Positions 34,068-42,615 of a DNA stretch of 64,000 bases are shown piece by piece. The notes under the pieces were generated by a model. It was not told where the DNA came from, did not search any database, and worked only from the letters and a program-made list of their open reading frames with translations. A program made the translations under genes and the position numbers. Where the stretch lies: positions 1,328,504 to 1,392,503 of the forward strand of contig NZ_RCCK01000011.1 in NCBI RefSeq assembly GCF_003664035.1, in the 5' to 3' direction. Position 1 is the first letter of the stretch; each line of letters starts with the position of its first letter. The DNA is from Pedobacter alluvionis. GTDB lineage: Bacteria; Bacteroidota; Bacteroidia; Sphingobacteriales; Sphingobacteriaceae.

Positions 34068-35906
34068 CTAGAAAAGATTAGATTTTTCTGCACTGTTAAG
34101 CTCTACAATTTTACCGCTCTGCATGGTCATGTTTTCTTTTGCACTAAACATGCTGATCTCTGAAGCAATTTCGTTTGAGGTATCCGCAGTTCTTTTAAAA
34201 TCCTTTGTAGCCAGCTCTGTTCTGTTGTTTGATGTTTCAGAAACATCGCCAACAGCACTTAACGAATAATTATTGCCGGCAGTGGTGGCAATATCCTTAC
34301 CTGCATTTGTCGATTGATTTTGCCCCACCTGCACATCCATATTTTCCCCTACATTAATCTGCATGTTTTTACAGTTTAAGGTCATGTTCTCCAAAGCGGT
34401 AATGGTAATATTATTGCCTTTTGTGTCAATATGAATAATATTATTGTGGATATCCGTGATTTTTATCCCCTGACTGTTTGCATCATCATCAAACTCCAGC
34501 AAATGCCCGCTTCTGGTAATGATACTCTTCAAGTGGTTTTTAATTAAAGGGCTGCTATCAACGCTGGCGCTATGGTAAACACTGCCCATTACCACCGGGC
34601 GGGCCACATTTCCTTCTTCAAAAGCAATCATTACCTGATCATCAATCTCTGGGATGGCAAAATAACCACGGTTATTGCCCCTGTCGCCTACACCGGCACT
34701 TGGTGTAACCACTCGCAACCACTCGGTCACATCGTTGGTTAAACATTCCCATTTAAATTTCACTTTAATACGACCCTGCCCCTGTGGATCGTTGTTATCG
34801 ATCACATCTGCCAATTGCATATCGGGTTGAGGCTTTTGGAAATTTTTTACCAGAATACGCTCGGTAGTAGCTACTTTTCCTTCAAAAGTATTGTGGTATT
34901 TACCATTCTCATCAATATGGTGTTTAATGCTTGTAATGAGGAATTTACCCAGGCTTTCTGTCGAAAAAGAAAGTTCTTTTCTTAAACTCATCGTAATTTC
35001 GGCAATGCTGCCTATGCTCAAACCGGCATTGTCTCCTCTTGCGGTTACTTTTAATAGCTCGCTGGTATTAGCCTTTTCTTCATTTTCTACCAGGCTTTTA
35101 ATATCGCCGTTATTATCTACACGTATTAAGGAGGGCTGGTTGAAGGTTTTACTGAAAGTGAGGTTGGAAGCTTTAATGGCATGCGATAAATCAGGAGTAC
35201 CATCTACTTTGCCTGTACTCTCGCTCAGCAACATCTCATTTTGCTTTGGATTGTAGGAAAAACGTTTATTTTTAATCGGGGCGATTTCCATTGCATATTG
35301 CATTTCCTGAACATCTCTTCCGTAAAATAAACCGATTTCTTTTTGTACATCCGGCTTGCCAAAATTAAGCTGTTTACCATCATAGAAAAACCATTCGTGG
35401 TATTCGGCAGAAAGCCGATTTAAAAAGGCAAAATCACTTTCCCTATATTGAATGATGTAATCGATCGGTGTGGTTCTTGCAGCATTGGCCACGACTTTTA
35501 AATCGTTGGCCGGTGTATCCTTTGTTGCTAATTTTACGATCTCATTCAGGTCTTTATCCAGATATGAACCCAGATCTGGTCCGCGATCGATTAAAATGGT
35601 GGGACTATATCCGCTTACGATTACAATGCCGTGATAACCATGATTCTGTGATAGTTCGACTTTAGAAATCAGACCGACAAAGTTTTGCATGCCTTCCGGC
35701 GAATGACCAAATGATGCGGTTAAGGTTTTACCCACAAAATCCCGGCTATCGTCCAAACTGATCAAGCCAGGCGCACCCATTTGATCATGGTTAAAACGCA
35801 GCTCGAAATAATGGTGTTCGTTAAAAGCCTGTGTGAGGCTAAAGGAAGCAAAGTGGGTAATTTCCTTATCCTCTATATTGATTTCTGCAATGAGTTTCTT
35901 TTCCAT
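34068..35906 (-). CDS. tssI: T6SS spike protein VgrG, copy 2
   Basis: 612 aa. The same layout as copy 1: gp27-like base (FASFSLTQAFNEHHYFELRF, LSAEYHEWFFYDGKQLNFG), OB-fold (DPQGQGRIKVKFKW, EWLRVVTPSAGVGDRG, FAIPEIDDQV) and a beta-helix tail. The tail differs from copy 1 (LLEFDDDANSQGIKITD, NMDVQVGQNQSTNAGKDIA, TAGNNYSLSAVGDVSETSNN). It lies 332 bp downstream of hcp pair 2 and ahead of the 57-aa, DUF2931, Tle1 and PAAR-like genes, all of which it could carry. Confidence 0.93.
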   Translation of the reverse strand: MEKKLIAEINIEDKEITHFASFSLTQAFNEHHYFELRFNHDQMGAPGLISLDDSRDFVGKTLTASFGHSPEGMQNFVGLISKVELSQNHGYHGIVIVSGYSPTILIDRGPDLGSYLDKDLNEIVKLATKDTPANDLKVVANAARTTPIDYIIQYRESDFAFLNRLSAEYHEWFFYDGKQLNFGKPDVQKEIGLFYGRDVQEMQYAMEIAPIKNKRFSYNPKQNEMLLSESTGKVDGTPDLSHAIKASNLTFSKTFNQPSLIRVDNNGDIKSLVENEEKANTSELLKVTARGDNAGLSIGSIAEITMSLRKELSFSTESLGKFLITSIKHHIDENGKYHNTFEGKVATTERILVKNFQKPQPDMQLADVIDNNDPQGQGRIKVKFKWECLTNDVTEWLRVVTPSAGVGDRGNNRGYFAIPEIDDQVMIAFEEGNVARPVVMGSVYHSASVDSSPLIKNHLKSIITRSGHLLEFDDDANSQGIKITDIHNNIIHIDTKGNNITITALENMTLNCKNMQINVGENMDVQVGQNQSTNAGKDIATTAGNNYSLSAVGDVSETSNNRTELATKDFKRTADTSNEIASEISMFSAKENMTMQSGKIVELNSAEKSNLF

Positions 35907-35990
35907 ATTAATTAATCTTGATCACAAAAAATGCCCTAAACTAAATCCAGTTTTAGATTTTTTTAATGCACACCTGGAAATGATTCCATT

Positions 35991-36095
35991 TTATGTAGGC
36001 ATGTTCAGATAAGTTTTGTGAGTGGCTGCCGAACCAAACATTTTACCTGGGTGGTAATCGTGTTTTACTACAAAATATTTGCGTTGGTTAGACAT
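35991..36095 (-). CDS. Possible 34-aa peptide upstream of vgrG 2
   Basis: A short frame from ATG at 36095: MSNQRKYFVVKHDYHPGKMF, GSAATHKTYLNMPT. It has a normal amino-acid mix, not the Lys/Ile/Asn-rich character of random AT-rich DNA, and lies between hcp and vgrG where module 1 has the lysozyme-like effector. It may be a real small gene or the remains of a lost one. I know no relative. Confidence 0.3.
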   Translation of the reverse strand: MSNQRKYFVVKHDYHPGKMFGSAATHKTYLNMPT

Positions 36096-36187
36096 AATTG
36101 AGCTTTAATTGAGATGCCATGTGGAAATTGCCGCAGGACCGAAAAGTATTAATTTTAGATGTTAGGTAGATAAAAAATAGGATTGAA

Positions 36188-36220
36188 CTAAAAGCGACCG
36201 GTGTAAACCAGTCGCTTCAG
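36188..36220 (-). terminator. Terminator after hcp pair 2
   Basis: Stem AAGCGAC (36192-36198) with GTCGCTT (36211-36217), extended by GGT/ACC after one mismatch, followed on the minus strand by TTTTAG. Placed as the one after hcp pair 1, but unrelated in sequence. Confidence 0.75.
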
Positions 36221-36238
36221 TTTAATTATGTCTGATGA

Positions 36239-36634
36239 CTAAGCTTTAGGCCAATCATTTTCGTGTTCTGCGTTACCCAGTTTTAGTTTACGGGCAGATA
36301 CTACGAAACTTAATGTCATCGGTGTATTGTCGTTTACCGCAATACCTTCATTATATTGAATGATGTAACCGTCTTCGAAAGACAATTCCTTCATTTTTGC
36401 ATCTTCTTCGCCTTTTTTGAAAACCAATGTTCCAGAAAGTGGCTTATATTGGTTGTTAACCATTGATTCGATCACTGAAGTATCTTCAGTTGATTCGATT
36501 TCGATGTGGATGGTACCACCATAAACACCAGACGATGGACGGCCTTTTGCGTCAACATCTCTATTTAATGAAAAGCTGCACTGTAGTACATCAAATTCTT
36601 TTGATCCTAAGTTTAAACGGGTTTTGAATGCCAT
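36239..36634 (-). CDS. tssD: T6SS tube protein Hcp (TssD), type A, module 2
   Basis: 131 aa, nearly identical to the type-A protein at 21987-22382; differences cluster at NNQYKP-LSGTLVF versus QAGSIIF and a few single changes (Gly/Ala, Asn/Ser). All TssD landmarks are kept. Second in the pair, 112 bp after type B. The changed region corresponds to mid-protein surface loops or the tube lumen, which could matter for cargo; this is inference. Confidence 0.95.
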   Translation of the reverse strand: MAFKTRLNLGSKEFDVLQCSFSLNRDVDAKGRPSSGVYGGTIHIEIESTEDTSVIESMVNNQYKPLSGTLVFKKGEEDAKMKELSFEDGYIIQYNEGIAVNDNTPMTLSFVVSARKLKLGNAEHENDWPKA

Positions 36635-36746
36635 TGTAGTAAAGTTTTAATGTGAAAGATAAATTAATTGCGAGGAGTTTGGCGTTAAGCGTATAGGGGT
36701 TGGCGTTTAAATACCTTAAACCCTAAACCTCAGGCCTTAAACCTAA

Positions 36747-37142
36747 CTAAGCTTTTGGCCAATCGTTAACATGCTCTGCGCTTCCTAATTTAAGCTTTCT
36801 TGCTGAAATCTGAAATTTGAGTGTCATCGCGTGATCGCCAACAATGTTTATCCCTTCGGAATATTTAACAATGTAGCCATCTTCGAAGTTAACTTCTTTC
36901 ATTTTGGCATCTTCCTCTGTTTTCTTGATCAGAAGGGTTCCTGTAATAGGTTTGTACTGGTTGTTTACCATCGCCTCGATTATTGAGGTGTCTTCGGTTG
37001 ATTCGATCTCAATATCGATGGTACCGCCGTAAACTCCGGAAGAAGGTCTTCCCTTAGCATCTACATCACGGTTTAACGCATAGGCACAGTGAAGTACATC
37101 GTACTCCTTGCCCGCAAAATTTAATCTAGCTTTGAAAGCCAT
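36747..37142 (-). CDS. tssD: T6SS tube protein Hcp (TssD), type B, module 2
   Basis: 131 aa, differing from the 22512-22907 protein at only two positions. DNA is also nearly identical, including the first about 25 bp of leader, so this pair and the other arose by a recent duplication or are kept alike by gene conversion. First gene after a leader of about 300 bp. Confidence 0.95.
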   Translation of the reverse strand: MAFKARLNFAGKEYDVLHCAYALNRDVDAKGRPSSGVYGGTIDIEIESTEDTSIIEAMVNNQYKPITGTLLIKKTEEDAKMKEVNFEDGYIVKYSEGINIVGDHAMTLKFQISARKLKLGSAEHVNDWPKA

Positions 37143-37486
37143 AGTTTTAAAATTTAAAGGTTAAAAAATTGATTATTGTAGCCTTTGCTACTGTATTGAT
37201 TCAACCAAATATCAGGCCAAAACTGGGATATAACGCTCATTAATAAGCGGTAAACAAATAGTAAAAAACAGAAAATTTATGTTTATCGCCTAAAAACGCA
37301 GTTATACATTGTGTTTTTGTGGAAAAGATGTGGAAAAATCTGAACCTATCTTTAATATTACAAACACATTATTAATGCAGAGTGTCTCATAAAACTGTAG
37401 AGATTATACACAAAGTGTAGCGTTTTAGGACAAGCTGGATACTAAATCACTATGATGGTCTGCGAGGGTCGCAGACCATTTTGCCT
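37143..37486 (-). promoter_or_regulatory. Long leader and promoter region of hcp pair 2
   Basis: 344 bp without a gene. Right after the hcp start the sequence equals the module-1 leader (AGTTTTAAAATTTAAAGGTT). A hairpin GTAGC-CTTT-GCTAC (37178-37191) and the block at 37411-37438 (minus strand CTTGTCCTAAAACGCTACACTTTG, written here in two pieces CTTGTCCTAAAACG and CTACACTTTG) are shared with module 1, while the DNA between is diverged. This points to a conserved promoter or regulator site far upstream and a structured leader. Confidence 0.5.
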
Positions 37487-38059
37487 TTAAATCAACTGTG
37501 ATCCAAATTTTTCCATCTTGGCCAGCCATTTTTGACTATAATGATTTTCAAGAGAATGCAATTCGCCAATTGTATTGGTGAGTACAGGACTCATTCTGCA
37601 TTTCTCAAAAACAACTTTTTTGATGGAAAGGTAAGTTGTTTTCTTATTTGCTTTCCATTCTTTAAAGGTTGCCTCATCTAAAATAGATACAATTCTTCCC
37701 GAACGGCCGCTAAAATTATTATTTACATTTTGCTGCTGCGTAGTAAAAATCTGATCAGGCATAAATAAACGATCGAAAAAGCCTTTAATTTTTGCGGGAA
37801 TATGATCTACGTATACCGGACAAAAAAGCACAATATGATTACTTTGCCTGATCGCCGTTAAGGCTTTCTGCAAATCGGGTTCTAACTCGGCAATCTGTCT
37901 GTTATTAAACAGCTTGTTCGAATTAAATATCAGATCGATAATGGCCAACTCCCTTACGGTAGCGCCAACACTTTCTGCACCTTGCTTATAGGCGTTAATC
38001 AGGAAATTTGTAGATGCGTTTTTTTCAATATCCCCATTCAGAATAAGTACTTGCTTCAT
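37487..38059 (-). CDS. NAD(P)H-dependent flavodoxin-fold oxidoreductase
   Basis: 190 aa, flavodoxin-like. The N-terminal strand-loop (VLILNGDIEKNASTNFLINAY) is in the FMN phosphate site, and IVLFCPVYVDHIPAKIKGFFDRL is the conserved second flavin-binding segment of NADPH-dependent FMN reductases. The substrate is unknown. It interrupts the T6SS locus between hcp pair 2 and tssC and has no obvious role in secretion. A two-way terminator separates it from tssC. Confidence 0.8.
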   Translation of the reverse strand: MKQVLILNGDIEKNASTNFLINAYKQGAESVGATVRELAIIDLIFNSNKLFNNRQIAELEPDLQKALTAIRQSNHIVLFCPVYVDHIPAKIKGFFDRLFMPDQIFTTQQQNVNNNFSGRSGRIVSILDEATFKEWKANKKTTYLSIKKVVFEKCRMSPVLTNTIGELHSLENHYSQKWLAKMEKFGSQLI

Positions 38060-38137
38060 TTTTTTTGATTAATCTGATCAGGCCGATGCATTACAAAATT
38101 ATAAAGAATTTGTTAAGTGTTATGCATAACCCATAAA

Positions 38138-38165
38138 AAAACCCAACGCTAAGGTTGGGTTTTTA
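38138..38165. terminator. Two-way terminator after tssC
   Basis: Stem AACCCAAC (38140-38147) with GTTGGGTT (38154-38161), A run on one side and T run on the other. It ends the tssO-to-tssC operon on the minus strand. Confidence 0.85.
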
Positions 38166-38182
38166 TTTTCAGCTATCAAAAA

Positions 38183-39571
38183 CTATTGCTGATTATACTC
38201 TGAACTCCATGTGGTACTTTCATCTTCACCTTTATGTCCATCCAGTTTTACCACAAAACTTTTGGCGGGAAAATATGGCGTAATGTGGATATCCAGGTGG
38301 ATTCTGTCTTTTTGTTGTTCATCTCTTTCGAAACGCATGATCTTAAATCTTTCGATCAAACGGTCAGCACCCTGGATACCATCTAAAAATTTCACAATCT
38401 GGCCACGTAAATCCTGTTCTGTTTTAGAAGTCCAGTTTTCGAATGCCCTTCTGTTTAGGAAATCGAATAATACTTTGGTAATGTAATCGAATACACGTAC
38501 AACCGAATAGGTCTGTAAACCGATGTTATCGCCATTAAATAAGGTTTTGGCAGAAAAAGCCATTACTTTACCATATTCATTAACCATTGGTACCAAACCT
38601 ACTCTTTCCAAATGAGAGATTTCACTTTTCTTTAAATCAAATTTTACACCATCTACCTCATTTATGGCACCATGTTTTTTACCTGCAGTAACCTGCGACA
38701 TTAAGGTATAGTACATTTTACCTGCAAGTGCAGCTGATCCAGGTACAGTTAAATCATCCTCCTCGCCCACTTCGGCAACCTTACCGCGGCCAACAAGCCA
38801 GTTACATGTCATAATTACGTTCGATCTAAAGGCATCAGCTCCTGTAAAGTTAGCTGCTGTAAATAAATCAAGTACATCATCAGGCTGATCAAGATCTGCA
38901 AAATCGGTTACCAACATGGCTTTGTTGTTATGCGCAATTTTACCCCATCTTTCTACCACTTTATTAGAGCCCATGTAACCCGGCACCACCATTAACGAAT
39001 AGTTATTACGGAGATCCAAACGGTCGTAATTCTGTTTTAACTCATCATCTACATAATCTATAAAACGAGGATTATCAAGATCTTTGATCTGATCCATCGA
39101 TGCATTTAAGAGCACTACGTTTTTAAGTTTGTCAGATTCGGTATTTTTATAGAACAAATGCACGGAACGGTAGGCCTGCTCCAGTTCCCTGGTGCTTTCC
39201 AGCGCTGTACCAATATTTTTATTTAAGTTTTCTTCTGCAGCGTTCAGTTTTTCTGTACTTTTTTCAACCATATCAGCCACAGAGGTAGAAGACTCAAGCA
39301 CATCTATCCAAAGCTGGATTTTCTTTTTCAGTTCTTCGCGCTCTTTCTTTTTTTCATCGCCGGTTAAAAAAATCTGCTTCCGTGCTTTTCTTTCAGGATT
39401 TAAATTCTGAAGGCCATCAACGGTCGCTTCTAACAAATCGAAACCGCCAACCCTGGCCAGTTTTTCTAAGTTATCCTTAAGTGATGTTTTTTCTATCGTT
39501 TTACTCTCTGCAGGTTTAAAACCTGCTTGGGACGTACTTTCGTCTGCTTTTAATTCTTGAGGATTTGACAT
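38183..39571 (-). CDS. tssC: T6SS sheath protein TssC (DUF5458)
   Basis: 462-aa large subunit of the contractile sheath. T6SSiii TssC segments: KLARVGGFDLLEATVDGLQN, FLTGDEKKKEREELKKKIQLW split here, LMVVPGYMGSNKVVERWG, FRSNVIMTCNWLVGRGK, VPMVNEYGKVMAFSAKTLF, and a C-terminal HITPYFPAKSFVVKLDGHKG. The N-terminal 25 residues are low complexity. It follows tssB by 18 bp and forms the interlocked sheath with it. Last gene of the operon. Confidence 0.94.
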   Translation of the reverse strand: MSNPQELKADESTSQAGFKPAESKTIEKTSLKDNLEKLARVGGFDLLEATVDGLQNLNPERKARKQIFLTGDEKKKEREELKKKIQLWIDVLESSTSVADMVEKSTEKLNAAEENLNKNIGTALESTRELEQAYRSVHLFYKNTESDKLKNVVLLNASMDQIKDLDNPRFIDYVDDELKQNYDRLDLRNNYSLMVVPGYMGSNKVVERWGKIAHNNKAMLVTDFADLDQPDDVLDLFTAANFTGADAFRSNVIMTCNWLVGRGKVAEVGEEDDLTVPGSAALAGKMYYTLMSQVTAGKKHGAINEVDGVKFDLKKSEISHLERVGLVPMVNEYGKVMAFSAKTLFNGDNIGLQTYSVVRVFDYITKVLFDFLNRRAFENWTSKTEQDLRGQIVKFLDGIQGADRLIERFKIMRFERDEQQKDRIHLDIHITPYFPAKSFVVKLDGHKGEDESTTWSSEYNQQ

Positions 39572-39589
39572 GTTTTTTCAGCGTTTAGA

Positions 39590-40036
39590 TTATTTATTCT
39601 GCTCCAATTCATCAACAAAGTTCTTCAAAGCATTGATGAAGGCCGATTTAGTTTCTTCATCATCAAGTGTAGCTTTTAAGGTTTTGTTCGATTTCAACTG
39701 TTTGATTACGTTAAGCGACATTTCTCTCTCAATATTCACATTGGTGAGGTAGTTACTTTGGTTGATGATGTTTTTCACACCAAAATCGCCCAGATCGTTA
39801 AAGTTTATGGTTTCGCCAACGGTAGAGCCATCCTGCTTTTCGAAAGCAACCTTTACATTTGGTTTGTAATGTTGGAATACATCCTTTACAGTTTTTAATC
39901 CTTCAACTTTTTCAGGCTTTATCGGATCGTTATCGGTAAGTTTTTGTACAAAAAGTGTTTTGTTGTGGGCAATTTCTGCGAAAGCTTCTGAGGTGTCAAT
40001 TTTCCGCTCGTTACCACCAATTTCATAATTAAACAT
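39590..40036 (-). CDS. tssB: T6SS sheath protein TssB
   Basis: 148-aa small sheath subunit of the T6SSiii form. Landmarks: MFNYEIGGNERKIDTSEAFA, VFQHYKPNVKVAFEKQDGS, FNDLGDFGVKNIINQS, then a helical end (KSAFINALKNFVDELEQ). Pairs with TssC; order and spacing are as in other Bacteroidota loci. 57 bp from tssH. Confidence 0.93.
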   Translation of the reverse strand: MFNYEIGGNERKIDTSEAFAEIAHNKTLFVQKLTDNDPIKPEKVEGLKTVKDVFQHYKPNVKVAFEKQDGSTVGETINFNDLGDFGVKNIINQSNYLTNVNIEREMSLNVIKQLKSNKTLKATLDDEETKSAFINALKNFVDELEQNK

Positions 40037-40093
40037 AGTATGTAGATTTAGGTTTACGATTTAATTTGTTTTAATAATATAATAGTTAACGTT

Positions 40094-42610
40094 TTAACTC
40101 AATTTTTGTTCTAATGTAACGACTTCTGGCTGAATAATATCCCATTGGAGTTTATCTTCTTCAGGATGCTTGCTTACCACAATCCTCGATCCTTTTTTCA
40201 GTTCGCCCGAAATGATGTATTTGGAGATGGGGCGGCGTAAAAGATTCCGGATAACAGCAGATAACTGCCTTGCGCCATATTTTGGTGTAAAACCATCTAA
40301 AGCAATCATTTTCTTGGCATCATCTGCTATTTCAAATTCGATACCCAATTTGTTCAGCGATTGCACTAAACTGTTCAGCTGAATTTCAAAGATGCGTACC
40401 ACATTGCTTTCGTTAATCGGTGCAAATGGAACAATTTCAGAAATCCGGGCTAAAAACTCAGGGCGGAAATGTCCGGCCATTACCTCCATCAATTGGTTCG
40501 ATGCGGGAATAACACCTTTTCCAATCTGTTCGGCAATCCATTCACTACCAATGTTCGAGGTGAAAAGTATTAAGGAATTGCTAAAATCACCTTCCTTACC
40601 CAAGCGGTCGTGCATGTGGCCTTCATCCAAAATTTGCAGAAAGGTGTCGAAAACCGAAGGGTGTGCTTTTTCAATTTCATCAAACAATAGTACTGAATAT
40701 GGCTGCTGCCTGATTTTATTTACCAGCAAGCCACCTTCTTCGTAACCTACATATCCCGGAGGAGCCCCGTAAAGCAGGGCGGCACTGTGCTCTTCTTTAA
40801 ATTCGGACATATCAAACCTGATCATTGCCTTTTCGTCGTTAAACAAGAATTCGGCAATTGATTTAGCCAATTCGGTTTTTCCCGTTCCGGTTGGCCCCAG
40901 TAAAAAGAATGATCCGATGGGCTGTCCTTTTTTGTTTAGTCCGCTACGCGATTCAAGTATGGCATCAGAAACAGCCTTTAAAGCCTGGTCCTGCCCTACC
41001 ACACGTTTTTTAAGGTATTGCTCCATATTGAGCAATTTTTCTTTTTCACCGGCTTGCAATTTACCCATAGGTATGCCTGTTTTATAGGCTACTATAGACG
41101 CAATATCCTGTTTGGTTATACGGTCGCTTTTTTCCGCAGCATATTTTTTTAATTCCTGAAGGCTGCTATTGATATAACCCTGGTATTCATCTGCAGTTTC
41201 GAAAGCATCGGTCTGCGTCTCATCAGTTAAACGACCCAATAAAACCGGGCTTAACTTATTCTGAAGTAATGAAAAAAGCCATTTATAATCTGCAAATCGA
41301 TCAGCTTCTGATTGGTCCAGGCTTGCATTCAGCGTTTCCAGCTCTGTTTCCAAACTATCAATTACCTGGTCAGAGGTATCATTCATCATTTTCATCGCTG
41401 CCATGGTCCTGTCTAACAGATCAAAAGCTGAGTCAGGGAGCCTTCTATCTTTCATATAACGTTTGGCCAGGCGTACACATTCGCCCAAAGCATCAGGCTC
41501 GATGCTTAAAGTATGGTGTTCTTCGTACTTTACAGCCAGTTTCTGCAACATTTTAATGGTGCTCTCTTCATTTGGTTCATTTACCTGAAGCACTTCAAAA
41601 CGCCTGCTAAAAGCCTGTTCCGGCTCAATGATCTTACGGTATTCATCAATAGTTGTGGCACCGATTACCGTTATTTCGCCACGGGCGAGTTCTGGTTTCA
41701 ATAAATTGCCAATGCCAGCACCCAAAGGTCCTTTACTATCTAATAAAGTATGGATTTCATCAATAAAGAGCACCGCTTTTTCAAACTGCTTTATTTCTTT
41801 GATGATGTTTTTTAAACGGTCTTCGATTTCTCCTTTGTAAGATGCACCCGCGATTAACGAACCTAAATCCAATTCGAAAAGCTGAACTGGCTTTAAACTT
41901 TCAGGAACGTTCTGATTCACAATATCAATAGCAAAGCCATCTACCAAAGCCGTTTTGCCCACGCCGGCATCGCCGGTAAGAATTACATTTGGCTTAGTTC
42001 TGCGGCAAAGAATTTCCATCATTTGCCTTGTTTCTTTATCGCGGCCAATTATGGGATCTGTTTTACCATCCCGAACTAGTTGTAAGCGATCTATGCAATA
42101 TTTATACAGCGCATTGCCTGTACTTTTATTTTCGGCACCAGCTGTTGTTTTATCTGGTGAAACTACCCTCGAAATTTCTTCATCATTTACATAGAGATCC
42201 AAAATTTCGCGTTCTTTGATCGGAAAAGATTTTAGCTGATCAGGCTGAAAACCGATACCCGGTTTTGCGAGTGCGGTTAACACACAAACCGGTGTAATTA
42301 AATCAAGCCCCAGCTTAATACGTACATTATCCGATTCTTCGAAAATTACCGCAATTTCTGGTGCACCGTTAACTATATCACTAAGACCTGCTGATTTCGG
42401 CTGCTCATCAATCCGAACTTCAGCCCACTCGCTTATGTATTCCTCATCCTTCCCAATGGAAGTAATAAATGATCTTAATCCAACATCTTTATGCATTAAT
42501 CCTTTAAGCAAATGAGCCGCAGAAAACACTTCGTTTCTGTATTCTTTTGCCAGCGACTGTGCAATGTGCAACGCTGTTTTTACCGATTCGCTTAAGTTTG
42601 TAACTGCCAT
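40094..42610 (-). CDS. tssH: T6SS sheath-disassembly ATPase TssH (ClpV)
   Basis: 838-aa AAA+ unfoldase that recycles contracted sheath. Order: Clp N-terminal domain (about 1-150), AAA1 (Walker A GDAGVGKTALVDG, Walker B AVLFIDEIHTLL), middle coiled coil (about 410-510), AAA2 (Walker A GPTGTGKTELAKS, Walker B LLFDEIEKAHPSVFDTFLQI, a TSNIGSEW sensor), and C-terminal D2-small domain. All catalytic motifs are intact. It lies 5 bp after tssR's stop in the same operon. Confidence 0.95.
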   Translation of the reverse strand: MAVTNLSESVKTALHIAQSLAKEYRNEVFSAAHLLKGLMHKDVGLRSFITSIGKDEEYISEWAEVRIDEQPKSAGLSDIVNGAPEIAVIFEESDNVRIKLGLDLITPVCVLTALAKPGIGFQPDQLKSFPIKEREILDLYVNDEEISRVVSPDKTTAGAENKSTGNALYKYCIDRLQLVRDGKTDPIIGRDKETRQMMEILCRRTKPNVILTGDAGVGKTALVDGFAIDIVNQNVPESLKPVQLFELDLGSLIAGASYKGEIEDRLKNIIKEIKQFEKAVLFIDEIHTLLDSKGPLGAGIGNLLKPELARGEITVIGATTIDEYRKIIEPEQAFSRRFEVLQVNEPNEESTIKMLQKLAVKYEEHHTLSIEPDALGECVRLAKRYMKDRRLPDSAFDLLDRTMAAMKMMNDTSDQVIDSLETELETLNASLDQSEADRFADYKWLFSLLQNKLSPVLLGRLTDETQTDAFETADEYQGYINSSLQELKKYAAEKSDRITKQDIASIVAYKTGIPMGKLQAGEKEKLLNMEQYLKKRVVGQDQALKAVSDAILESRSGLNKKGQPIGSFFLLGPTGTGKTELAKSIAEFLFNDEKAMIRFDMSEFKEEHSAALLYGAPPGYVGYEEGGLLVNKIRQQPYSVLLFDEIEKAHPSVFDTFLQILDEGHMHDRLGKEGDFSNSLILFTSNIGSEWIAEQIGKGVIPASNQLMEVMAGHFRPEFLARISEIVPFAPINESNVVRIFEIQLNSLVQSLNKLGIEFEIADDAKKMIALDGFTPKYGARQLSAVIRNLLRRPISKYIISGELKKGSRIVVSKHPEEDKLQWDIIQPEVVTLEQKLS

Positions 42611-42615
42611 AGCCT

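Larger units (their letters stand above)
35907..36238. other. Gap between vgrG 2 and hcp pair 2
   Basis: 332 bp with the hcp terminator near its right end, a possible 34-codon frame (35991-36095, minus) and otherwise AT-rich DNA that should contain the vgrG promoter. No clear TAnnTTTG box stands out on the minus strand near 35950. Confidence 0.5.
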
